Program-made: the position numbers and the translations under genes
Notes under the pieces: model-generated
Database searches by the model: none
Seen by the model: only the letters and a program-made list of their open reading frames with translations
What the model was told of the DNA's origin: nothing
Shown: positions 1 through 6,231 of the stretch, one piece after another
Position numbering within the stretch: the first letter of the stretch is position 1
Layout of the letters: every line of letters begins with the position of its first letter
From: a virus
IMG/VR virus record: IMGVR_UViG_3300037847_000430
Span: 1-22,567 of that record
Reading direction: 5' to 3' (one strand)
Length of the DNA: 22,567 bases

Positions 1-41
1 GTTGTAGCTAGACCTGCTACACTTTGTAATATTCCTATCAT
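1..41 (-). CDS. Partial small phage protein, 5' end only
   Basis: An ATG at 41 overlaps the TGA stop of the preceding gene (ATGA arrangement) and opens a frame that stays open to the left edge, reading MIGILQSVAGLAT. An AAAGGG ribosome-binding sequence sits a few bases upstream. The hydrophobic, glycine- and alanine-containing start resembles the N-terminus of small proteins that I recall after the membrane-protein genes of marine phages, but 13 residues cannot settle it. The overlap with the upstream gene implies translational coupling. Function unknown. Confidence 0.55.
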   Translation of the reverse strand, partial: MIGILQSVAGLAT

Positions 42-343
42 TGCCCTTTACCCATGTTTGTAAAACCATAGTAAGCCGCCACTATAGCAGCAATACTGAC
101 ATAATATATATTACTCATACTGCTTAACATTTCTGACGCTCTAGGTAGTTCCATCCACTCTGTAAACACTACACCAAACGGAAACAAAAGCATACCAGTA
201 AGGCTAAACCATGCCATGCGCCTCTGTGCATCTCGTTTCGCGTCAGCATCAATCATTATTCTACGGCGATCTTCAAGCATGATTGCACGCTCATCTGGAT
301 CAATCTTGCCGTTATCGTTTAAATCATATTTTGCTTTTGGCAT
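38..343 (-). CDS. Two-TM membrane protein with an EF-hand loop
   Basis: This 101-aa protein starts at an ATG preceded by AAGGAG. Residues 7-18 (DLNDNGKIDPDE) match the canonical 12-residue EF-hand calcium loop, with D1, N3, N5, G6, I8, D9 and E12 in place. A charged, Arg- and Asp-rich helix (about 22-42) follows, then two hydrophobic segments at about 43-62 and 78-95 that look like membrane spans. I recall similar proteins, with the order EF-loop, charged helix and two spans, in marine phages, where they are annotated as hypothetical. The size and topology would fit a holin-like or membrane-associated late protein, but nothing shows pore formation. It sits in a cluster of small membrane-protein genes after the head genes. 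The cytoplasmic or periplasmic side of the loop cannot be told. Confidence 0.8.
   Translation of the reverse strand: MPKAKYDLNDNGKIDPDERAIMLEDRRRIMIDADAKRDAQRRMAWFSLTGMLLFPFGVVFTEWMELPRASEMLSSMSNIYYVSIAAIVAAYYGFTNMGKGQ
290..325 (-). other. EF-hand-like calcium-binding loop
   Basis: Encodes residues 7-18 of the two-TM protein. Oxygen-donor residues are present at loop positions 1, 3, 5, 9 and 12, with glycine at 6 and isoleucine at 8, the standard EF-hand pattern. Only one loop is present, so binding would need dimerisation or be weak. Confidence 0.6.
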
Positions 344-446
344 TTAAAAAACTCCTTGCAACTTTCAGGTCACTCGTCTGCACGACAACCTTACCATTTT
401 CTGCATACACGACAAACCTATTTCTCTTAACCTCAACAAGTCTCAC
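324..446 (-). CDS. Small 40-aa protein with GTG start (hypothetical)
   Basis: This small frame fills the apparent gap between the 151-aa and 101-aa membrane-protein genes. Its GTG start at 444-446 overlaps the TGA stop of the upstream gene (GTGA), and its TGA at 324-326 lies 20 bases inside the next gene. The product begins MRLVEVKRNRFVVYAENGKV and continues with a VVVQTSDLKVA stretch. That alternation of hydrophobic and polar residues around a turn (ENGK) looks like a real beta-hairpin. An AGAG lies upstream but the ribosome-binding signal is weak, so translation may be coupled. The AAGGAG of the downstream gene lies within this frame. No family is recognised. The chance that it is a fortuitous open frame is real because it is so short. 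Confidence 0.5.
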   Translation of the reverse strand: MRLVEVKRNRFVVYAENGKVVVQTSDLKVARSFLNAKSKI

Positions 447-898
447 CTAAACCAATCTCTAACATCAATCCAATCCATGTAATGTAAATAAGCAGCAGAG
501 CCTATAGCGCTGAACAGGAGTAGCACAACAATTCCAGCTATGGTTATCATCATTTCCTGTCGTTCTATAGCTTCACGGCGCAGCCTAGCCTCCATCTCGC
601 GCTTTTCTTGCAATACTTCTTTTCTAATGCGTAGCAACGCTTGCCACTGCGATAATCCTAGATTGTTCGTCACCCACTCGCGTAGCTCTTCTTCAGCTTG
701 AGCAGCCTCACGCTCTTTTGCCCATCTGTCCAACGCTATAGAGTTTACATCTGAACTACTAACGCCTTTCTTTTGCAGTTTTTTCTTAGCTGCATCTGTT
801 GCGTCAAAGAAGTTACCTATTTCTTTTGATAATGATGCTACAGTTTTACCAGCAGCAAGCCCTGTTTTCAGCCCTGCCAGAATTGTTAATGGGTCCAT
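443..898 (-). CDS. Tail-anchored coiled-coil membrane protein
   Basis: This 151-aa protein starts MDPLTILAG. The N-terminal 30 residues are amphipathic, with repeated Leu/Ala/Gly. Residues about 55-115 are highly charged and helical (Glu, Arg, Gln rich), consistent with a coiled coil. Residues about 117-138 form one strongly hydrophobic segment followed by a short aromatic tail, so the protein is probably anchored near its C-terminus. Proteins beginning MDP-LTI with this layout are, from memory, common in marine phages without an assigned function. It lies between a 133-aa coiled-coil membrane protein and a 40-aa frame. Roles in lysis or in envelope association are possible but unproven. No enzymatic motif is visible. 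Confidence 0.78.
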   Translation of the reverse strand: MDPLTILAGLKTGLAAGKTVASLSKEIGNFFDATDAAKKKLQKKGVSSSDVNSIALDRWAKEREAAQAEEELREWVTNNLGLSQWQALLRIRKEVLQEKREMEARLRREAIERQEMMITIAGIVVLLLFSAIGSAAYLHYMDWIDVRDWFR

Positions 899-900
899 AA

Positions 901-1302
901 TTACATCCCATCATTTTTAGTATACTGTAAGGTCTTTTCTATTATTGCTATACGGGATTGTAGCTTAATGATCTCCATCATGTGAGCCGCCATGCCACCA
1001 AGATCATCGTTAATCATTTCTATATCTTCCCAGATTTCATCATCTGCATCTTCCATGTCCTCATAAAACTCTGCAAGAATGTCGATGATCTCTTGTAAAT
1101 CTTCTTGGTTTTTCTGCACATCCCTAATTAAATTAGTTCTGTCAGTTGCATTGTTTTCTATTGTAAGAACATTTACTTGCTCTGTAAGGCTCTCAATAAC
1201 AGAAGCTTGCTGAGAGGCGTACCAGATACCACCACCCACGGTACTGACTATTGCCACTACTGCACTTGCAGCAACGGCTATATTTACCTTGGGCAAGTCC
1301 AT
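901..1302 (-). CDS. N-anchored coiled-coil membrane protein
   Basis: This 133-aa protein has one hydrophobic segment at about residues 8-28 followed by a long, acidic, predicted coiled coil (about 33-125) with many Glu, Asp, Ile and Leu residues. One N-terminal span followed by a helical ectodomain is the layout of inner-membrane spanins (Rz type) and of some internal virion or signal-anchor proteins. There is no adjacent lipoprotein gene with a lipobox that would make a spanin pair, so the spanin reading is weak. The gene starts one base after the stop of the upstream gene and ends two bases before the next ATG, so it is part of the same transcript. Confidence 0.75.
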   Translation of the reverse strand: MDLPKVNIAVAASAVVAIVSTVGGGIWYASQQASVIESLTEQVNVLTIENNATDRTNLIRDVQKNQEDLQEIIDILAEFYEDMEDADDEIWEDIEMINDDLGGMAAHMMEIIKLQSRIAIIEKTLQYTKNDGM

Positions 1303-1303
1303 G

Positions 1304-1606
1304 CTAGTAACTGCCTTCCCAAACTCTAAGCTTGTTAAACTCGTTACTCATTAACTTACGTTTTAGCACATCTTTAACGGCTTGGGTATCCGTCCATTGT
1401 ACGCCAGCTTCTTTTAGCCACACGTTGAGCAATGCCATATCAACATTCCCAACGTGCTTATAATCTGAACCAAAACCATTGCCAGTTACTTCTCTTGCTT
1501 GCTCTGCATCTTTTAACATATGCGTTGCGTCAAAAGTATTCTTGATGATCATCTTGTCATCATCAAAGGTAACTGTCTCTTTGATTTTAGTAGAGTGACT
1601 AGGCAT
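1304..1606 (-). CDS. Conserved small phage protein, 100 aa
   Basis: The frame is open from an ATG at 1642, but I choose the ATG at 1604-1606 (MPSHSTKIKETV). It overlaps the end of the upstream gene by 8 bases (ATGCCTAG), as other genes here do, and the 12 extra residues would sit entirely inside the upstream gene. The product is soluble, with a beta-like N-terminal part (about 5-30), a middle segment with KHVGN and a helical C-terminal part ending in LRVWEGSY. I recall proteins with a similar end in marine phages near head genes, but cannot assign a function. There are no membrane segments. It follows the 86-aa protein and may act in head completion or be a virion accessory protein. Confidence 0.78.
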   Translation of the reverse strand: MPSHSTKIKETVTFDDDKMIIKNTFDATHMLKDAEQAREVTGNGFGSDYKHVGNVDMALLNVWLKEAGVQWTDTQAVKDVLKRKLMSNEFNKLRVWEGSY

Positions 1607-1859
1607 CTTCCCAAGCCTCATTCTCTGGCGTGCTAGGATCATCCGCTTTTAGAGTGCCGTCTTTATTTCTTGCTCTCTTTTTTTTTGCGGTAGTTTTTTT
1701 AGCAGTTTTAGGCTTAGTTTCTGCTTTTAATATTTCAAATGCCGAAGGCTTCATAACCATGATCTTTTTAACTTCTGCATCGGGTAACTCAACCTCATCA
1801 CCATTTCTAAAAATACCTTGAGATGTTGAGATACTTCTATCTTTTACTAATACCTTCAT
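1599..1859 (-). CDS. Small basic protein after the capsid gene
   Basis: This 86-aa protein has a strong AAGGAG ribosome-binding sequence. Residues 1-45 look like a small beta-rich domain (GIFRNGDEVELPDAEVKKI). Residues 46-65 form a lysine/alanine/threonine linker (KTAKKTTAKKKRARNK), and the end DGTLKADDPSTPENEAW resembles a C-terminal motif that I recall in small phage head-region proteins. Its place directly after the major capsid gene suggests a head accessory or completion function, which is inference. The lysine codons give runs of seven and nine A on the coding strand. Neither shifted frame leads to an extended product, so I see no programmed frameshift. Confidence 0.78.
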   Translation of the reverse strand: MKVLVKDRSISTSQGIFRNGDEVELPDAEVKKIMVMKPSAFEILKAETKPKTAKKTTAKKKRARNKDGTLKADDPSTPENEAWEDA

Positions 1860-1877
1860 TTCTTTCTCCTTTTAAAA

Positions 1878-1899
1878 GTAGGGGCAAAACTGCCCCTAC
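1878..1899 (-). terminator. Hairpin after the major capsid gene, probable terminator
   Basis: A perfect 9-bp stem (GTAGGGGCA / TGCCCCTAC) with a four-base loop lies 12 bases after the capsid gene stop. In the direction of transcription it is followed by four T then AAA. The T-tract is short, so it may only partly terminate, or it may act as a 3' stabiliser of capsid mRNA. It ends just before the ribosome-binding site of the next gene, which suggests reduced read-through into the downstream small genes. Confidence 0.55.
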
Positions 1900-1910
1900 C
1901 CATTATCTTA

Positions 1911-2867
1911 TTATGAAGTTGTATTGTCAGCAATAATACCGTTTGCTTTTTCATTTTTAGCGCACAGTGTAAGCTCAGTTACAACTTGTCGTTTGCTGCT
2001 ATCGCCTGTTTTTGCAAGCTCTACGTTCTTAGTTGGACGCAGTACAGCAACTTCCCACATATCATCCTGCATGATAAACACATCGCGTGATCTGTTCTCG
2101 CGGCTTGGTACAAACTCTACAGTTCCCCAAGGTGTAACATATACTGCAAGTGACTTGATGACACGCTCATCGCCGCCTTGTACGTTTGAACGCTGGTTGT
2201 TGTTACCAGTAAACGCCAATGCTTTGTTCATCTGAAATGCAGATAGATACACTGTGTCTGGGTTTCCACCGTTCTCCCAAACTGATTGCATAACTGTGTC
2301 AAATTTGGTTTGTGAAAACGCTGTTGGAGTACCATCGTCTGTTCGAGCGTCACTACCGTCACCAGTTGGGTTTGCACCAGAGTTACCTGATTGGAAGTCT
2401 ACGTTTGTAATCATCCAAGAAGGCGCACCAGCCAACTCACGCGCAGCCGAAGCCGAGCCTGCGACCTTTGCATTGTTGTCAAACAGTGCTTTTTCGATGT
2501 CTAATTTTTGCTCTTTAGCAATTTTTAGCACCTGATAAGCCATCTCACGTTGACGGCCTGCTTTATCAAGACCCTCATCCGTATCTGGAACAGTCACAGC
2601 ATTTTTGAAAATCTGTGTTCTGTTGTTCAGACGGCTTGTTGCAGTCATTGCATTGGCAGTAGTCTCGTCTCCTTCGATGTGCGCATTACTCGCAGAACTG
2701 CGTAACGCATCTGTCTGCCATTCTACCAAAGTGTTTTTTGCAGTAGTCTTGCGACACTTTGTATGAAATGGAGTTTCCTCAGGGCTGACGTTTGTGATAA
2801 TATCCGAAAGGTCTTCCCTTATCCCAACAGCATCATAGCTGTCGAATGTATTTGTAGGTTGTGCCAT
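1911..2867 (-). CDS. Major capsid protein, DUF5309 (SU10) type
   Basis: At 318 aa it is close to the usual length of this family. It forms the icosahedral shell. Features recalled for DUF5309/SU10 major capsid proteins are present: the N-terminal block with NTFDSYDAVG and REDLSDII followed by SPEETPF (about 6-34), an EWQTDAL motif (49-55), a long charged helix around residues 101-130 like the spine helix of the HK97 fold, and the segment ARELAGAPSW (142-151). Start ATG with AAAGGA upstream. It follows the scaffold gene directly, the normal order, and is itself followed by a hairpin terminator. No protease gene or obvious cleavage site is seen nearby, so maturation probably relies on the separate scaffold. 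Confidence 0.93.
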   Translation of the reverse strand: MAQPTNTFDSYDAVGIREDLSDIITNVSPEETPFHTKCRKTTAKNTLVEWQTDALRSSASNAHIEGDETTANAMTATSRLNNRTQIFKNAVTVPDTDEGLDKAGRQREMAYQVLKIAKEQKLDIEKALFDNNAKVAGSASAARELAGAPSWMITNVDFQSGNSGANPTGDGSDARTDDGTPTAFSQTKFDTVMQSVWENGGNPDTVYLSAFQMNKALAFTGNNNQRSNVQGGDERVIKSLAVYVTPWGTVEFVPSRENRSRDVFIMQDDMWEVAVLRPTKNVELAKTGDSSKRQVVTELTLCAKNEKANGIIADNTTS

Positions 2868-2892
2868 TTTTCTTTTCCTTTCAACGGCTTAA

Positions 2893-2909
2893 AGCATTAA
2901 GTTAATGCT
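2893..2909. repeat. Short inverted repeat between scaffold and capsid genes
   Basis: AGCATTAA and TTAATGCT form a perfect 8-base inverted repeat around a single G, overlapping the scaffold stop codon. It would form a weak AT-rich hairpin in the transcript. It may modulate RNA processing or capsid translation, or it may be chance. Confidence 0.35.
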
Positions 2910-3885
2910 AAGTTCTCATGATCAAGTCGATTGCATCTTCAATTCGACCGCTTTTTTGCAACCTTTGTTGTTGCTTACGCATTTGTGCGCCTTGAGGGTC
3001 AGCTACTTTCTTAGCACCAGCCTTTACAACAGGTTTGGCTTTCTTGCCTTTGGCTTCTGCCTTTTTGCGATTTGCAACAATTCTACGATACTTCATGGCG
3101 TCATTTGCCATCTGTATGTATCTAGCATCGGCTGTAGCTGCGATTTCATCATCGCTGAAGCCGTACTCTTTAGCGCTATTCATTAGTGACTGCCAGTGAG
3201 TTTGACTCTTTGCTGGGTCAGCCAGTTCAGGAATTTTGCTTCTGATTATTTCGCCTTGCTCTCTAACAAAAGCTTGGTGCTGTTCATCAGCTTGCTGCTG
3301 TTGTTGATATTGCAATTGCTGCATTTGCATCTGTTGCTGCTGGTAACTCTGCATATCAGTGTCGTACTTTGCCCTTTGCTCCATATAAGCTATGGGGTCA
3401 CTCTCTGCCAGACTTGCATCTGGTAACTGAGGTGGTGACATAAAGCCTTGCTTTTGCGATTGATCGTAAAGCTGATTTACCGTTTGCTCACGTTGCGAGA
3501 CTTCATTCATTTTTTGCTCAAGTTGCTTACGCATTTGAGCTAATTCCTGAAATCTATTTTGTATTGCTTTTTGACCTGAATACTCTTGCTTTAACTGCTC
3601 TATCGTTACCTTTTCTTCCTTGCCATCAGCCTTGACGGTGTAATACTCTGGCTCAACAGTTTCTTCTTCAATGTCATCTGCTTCAATTTCGGCATCCTCA
3701 ATGTCTTCTTCAGATACCTCTAATTCATCAAGTTCTTCAGTTTCCTCAACTGCTTCCAACTCAACCTCATCGGCCTCTGGACTTACAGTTGTTTCTTCCT
3801 CAACTTGATTAGTTTCGCCTGTTTCTTCTTGCGCTGGCGCTATGATTTTATCAATGGCGCTTTCTATATTGTCAGTCGCTTCCAC
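2908..3885 (-). CDS. Scaffolding protein
   Basis: This 325-aa protein has the layout of a phage scaffold: a very acidic N-terminus (about 15-80, mostly Glu and Asp), a central helical, glutamine-rich coiled coil (about 93-145 and 178-212) and a basic C-terminus (about 266-312) that would bind the inner face of the capsid. It lies between portal and major capsid genes, the standard place. The start is a GTG with a good AGGAG seven bases upstream, and no better ATG is available nearby. The run rich in Gln and Met at about 182-204 comes from short CAG/CAA repeats and is low-complexity. No protease motif is seen. Assignment is by composition and position rather than by sequence family, and is fairly sure. 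Confidence 0.85.
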   Translation of the reverse strand: MEATDNIESAIDKIIAPAQEETGETNQVEEETTVSPEADEVELEAVEETEELDELEVSEEDIEDAEIEADDIEEETVEPEYYTVKADGKEEKVTIEQLKQEYSGQKAIQNRFQELAQMRKQLEQKMNEVSQREQTVNQLYDQSQKQGFMSPPQLPDASLAESDPIAYMEQRAKYDTDMQSYQQQQMQMQQLQYQQQQQADEQHQAFVREQGEIIRSKIPELADPAKSQTHWQSLMNSAKEYGFSDDEIAATADARYIQMANDAMKYRRIVANRKKAEAKGKKAKPVVKAGAKKVADPQGAQMRKQQQRLQKSGRIEDAIDLIMRT

Positions 3886-3892
3886 GGTGCTG

Positions 3893-3897
3893 CTCCT
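3893..3897 (-). promoter_or_regulatory. Ribosome-binding site deciding the scaffold GTG start
   Basis: AGGAG on the minus strand, seven bases before the GTG at 3883-3885. It supports GTG as the true scaffold start; the site lies between the stop of the 78-aa gene and this start. Confidence 0.7.
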
Positions 3898-4132
3898 ATT
3901 GTTTACGATCTAAAAGTGTCTCTGCTGCTATTGCAGCGTCAAGTTGCACTTCGATCTTGTTTAATGCACGCAAAATAGCGTGCGCCTCTTCACGTTGCTC
4001 AACGTCTTGAGCATCGCTAGTCGTAAAAAGCCTGATTTGCTCATTACGGACATCCTCAACAAACTGCGTAAAAGCAGTATCGTTTTTTAACCTTTTGGCA
4101 TCTTCTGCCTGTATTCTTATTTCTGTTGTCAT
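3896..4132 (-). CDS. Small helical protein between portal and scaffold
   Basis: This 78-aa, mostly helical, soluble protein begins MTTEIRIQAEDAKRLKNDTA. Its pattern (a short N-terminal segment, FTQFVEDVRNEQI, then REEAHAILRAL) resembles small unnamed proteins that I recall next to portal genes in many podoviruses. The ATG overlaps the portal stop (ATGA), indicating coupled translation. A role in head assembly is suggested by its place only. Confidence 0.78.
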   Translation of the reverse strand: MTTEIRIQAEDAKRLKNDTAFTQFVEDVRNEQIRLFTTSDAQDVEQREEAHAILRALNKIEVQLDAAIAAETLLDRKQ

Positions 4133-6231
4133 AAGCCTGCTGCTCTAGCGGTCATATCATTTATTTGCCGCTCTCTTTCTTGCTCTGCTTTTATTCTAGC
4201 TACATCTACAGTTGACCCGTATTGACCTAATGTTTTAGCTGCATCAACATATAAGTTCTGTGCCATTTGATCCCGTTTAAAATCATCCTGCATAGCCATT
4301 TCTTCACGTTTTCTAGCATCATCCATTTGCGCTTTTTGTAAGTCAACTTGCGCTCTAGTTTGTGCTTTCATTTGCTCTGCTTGCGCCATAACAGCAGCAG
4401 GGTCTTGTGGCTGGCTTTGTTGCGCCATTGCTGCTTGCTGTTGCTGTTGCATTTGCAGCAATTGCATCTCTATCTCTGGTGTAATTGGCGCAAAATATCT
4501 ATCTGCGTTTCTAATACCGCTAGAGGCTAACATATCTGCAAGAGTATTGCGGATGTTTGTAAGCGATACTAAGCCATTCATAGGACCATATGTCTGATAA
4601 ATCATAGTTTGCTGCTGCAAAGCCATTGCTAAAGAATTTGTTTTTTCTTCTTCTCTACCAGTACCTAGACCTACATTAATGCTAACATCCATATCTATGT
4701 CAAAAGCTTTAGGATCAACAGGCTGAAAGCGTCCGTTCATACGCATCATAGCTCCGTCTTCCATATTCTTTTGCAGCAATCTTAACATTAAGCCAAACAA
4801 GTCTCTCGCACCGTCAGCTAGGTTTCTCACCATTACTTCCACTTGCCCAGCAGCAGCTTGCACAGTAGCCTGTACAGCCGCTTTTGTTGTTGACTGCATA
4901 GCATCAGGGTCTAACCCCATAGAGGCCTTAGTAACGCCTGTCTTGCCCTCTACAAGCTGATCTAGATAAGTTAGTGCGCCTAGCGTCTGACCTGCTGTAA
5001 ACGGCACAGCTAAATCCTGTACTGCGCCAGCCTGACGCATACGAACAATAGCGCCTATCTCATTATTCAAGACATCATCTATATTTACTGCGCCATCAAC
5101 TATACCAACTCTAGGATTATTAGTCATAGCTACGTTATCTAGTATACCTCTTAAAATAGAGGTTGCTGCGTCCTGATCATCTATAACTAAATCTGCTATA
5201 CTTCTGCCATAGAATGTGTGGGGTTCAGGGTCTACTTCAAATTTTGCAAAAGGTAATTCGTCTGCTAACTCATAATCTAGCAATTTGTACTTGGTTCCAC
5301 CGCATAGAAATCTATGCAACACAGCAACCCCTGTTCCGTCTATGTCCATTCTCATGTAAGCTTCAGTCACTGTGACTTGCTTCATAGATGGATCAGAGCT
5401 TGTTTCATTAAAGTCATCTTCATAACCTTGACGCTCATATCGCTCTGCCTCAACCATCTCTGTGCCTGAGTCAAAGCTATCTAGGTCAAAAACTATTTCT
5501 GGATCAAAGCCCATAGAAATAAGATCACTAGCTCTCATTTCTGATCTATGAACAACAACATGAGCGTCTTCTAATGTTCTACAGTTTCTATCTACAAAAA
5601 ATTCTTCTGGTGGTACGCTTTCTATTTTTAAGCAACCAGCATATGCCTTTCTAGAAACCTTTGCAGAATGAACAGGCGTTTTTACTTCAGCGCCTTGCTC
5701 ATCTATACTCATTTCCTGCTCGACAGTGTGTTCTAAGACACTAACATCATCATCTTGTACTAAAAACGTATACTCATCATCAGATAAGTTTGTATAAGTA
5801 TAAATCTCTGCTTCTGGCATTTCTTCCCAATAAGCTTTGACTATACCCTGCTTTTTGATTAGCGCATCGTGAAACGCATCGTTCAACACCCTATAACCAT
5901 TGCTACGCTGAAACTCGTAATGAATATAATCAGTGGCCTGCTCTGCCATTGCCACATCTTCAGGGCCATGCGGCATAAACTCAACTGGCCTTGCAGTGCT
6001 TAAAAACACACGCATTAGGCTGGGCTTGACCGCACGCACAACATCCCGAACCTTAGTTGCAACTACTTTGCTTCGACCATCCTCATAACCTATATCTACT
6101 TCACCATCGTAGTAGCGTTGTGCAGTTATTCTGTCTTCAGATATTTCGCTTTCAACAAAATCTACAGCATCATCTATAGCGTTTTGAACAATAGTTTCTA
6201 TTTCGCGTTCTGTTTTAGCTTTTAGTTCCAT
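4129..6231 (-). CDS. Portal protein
   Basis: This 700-aa protein would form the dodecameric ring at one capsid vertex through which DNA is packaged and ejected. The N-terminal block RYYDGEVDIGYEDGRSKVV (39-57) followed by KPSLMRVF and a stretch with EFQRSNGYRVLNDAFHDAL (106-124) is typical of the large portals of P22-like and SU10-like phages. The C-terminal 120 residues are helical and rich in Gln, Met and Ala (about 588-640), as expected for a barrel-like portal extension, and end in a charged coiled-coil segment. It precedes the scaffold and capsid genes. GAGGGG upstream of the ATG is a reasonable ribosome-binding site. The length agrees with P22-class portals (about 700 aa). Confidence 0.92.
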   Translation of the reverse strand: MELKAKTEREIETIVQNAIDDAVDFVESEISEDRITAQRYYDGEVDIGYEDGRSKVVATKVRDVVRAVKPSLMRVFLSTARPVEFMPHGPEDVAMAEQATDYIHYEFQRSNGYRVLNDAFHDALIKKQGIVKAYWEEMPEAEIYTYTNLSDDEYTFLVQDDDVSVLEHTVEQEMSIDEQGAEVKTPVHSAKVSRKAYAGCLKIESVPPEEFFVDRNCRTLEDAHVVVHRSEMRASDLISMGFDPEIVFDLDSFDSGTEMVEAERYERQGYEDDFNETSSDPSMKQVTVTEAYMRMDIDGTGVAVLHRFLCGGTKYKLLDYELADELPFAKFEVDPEPHTFYGRSIADLVIDDQDAATSILRGILDNVAMTNNPRVGIVDGAVNIDDVLNNEIGAIVRMRQAGAVQDLAVPFTAGQTLGALTYLDQLVEGKTGVTKASMGLDPDAMQSTTKAAVQATVQAAAGQVEVMVRNLADGARDLFGLMLRLLQKNMEDGAMMRMNGRFQPVDPKAFDIDMDVSINVGLGTGREEEKTNSLAMALQQQTMIYQTYGPMNGLVSLTNIRNTLADMLASSGIRNADRYFAPITPEIEMQLLQMQQQQQAAMAQQSQPQDPAAVMAQAEQMKAQTRAQVDLQKAQMDDARKREEMAMQDDFKRDQMAQNLYVDAAKTLGQYGSTVDVARIKAEQERERQINDMTARAAGL

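Noticed and set aside
901-1302. Spanin assignment of the 133-aa protein
   Set aside because: The topology fits an inner-membrane spanin, but no overlapping or neighbouring lipoprotein gene with a lipobox was found, so the label is not supported.
1599-1740. Possible programmed frameshift at A7 and A9 runs in the small basic protein
   Set aside because: Shifting by -1 after the A9 run meets TAA within about eight codons, and the +1 frame meets TAA before reaching the next gene, so no useful fusion is made. The runs follow from Lys codons.
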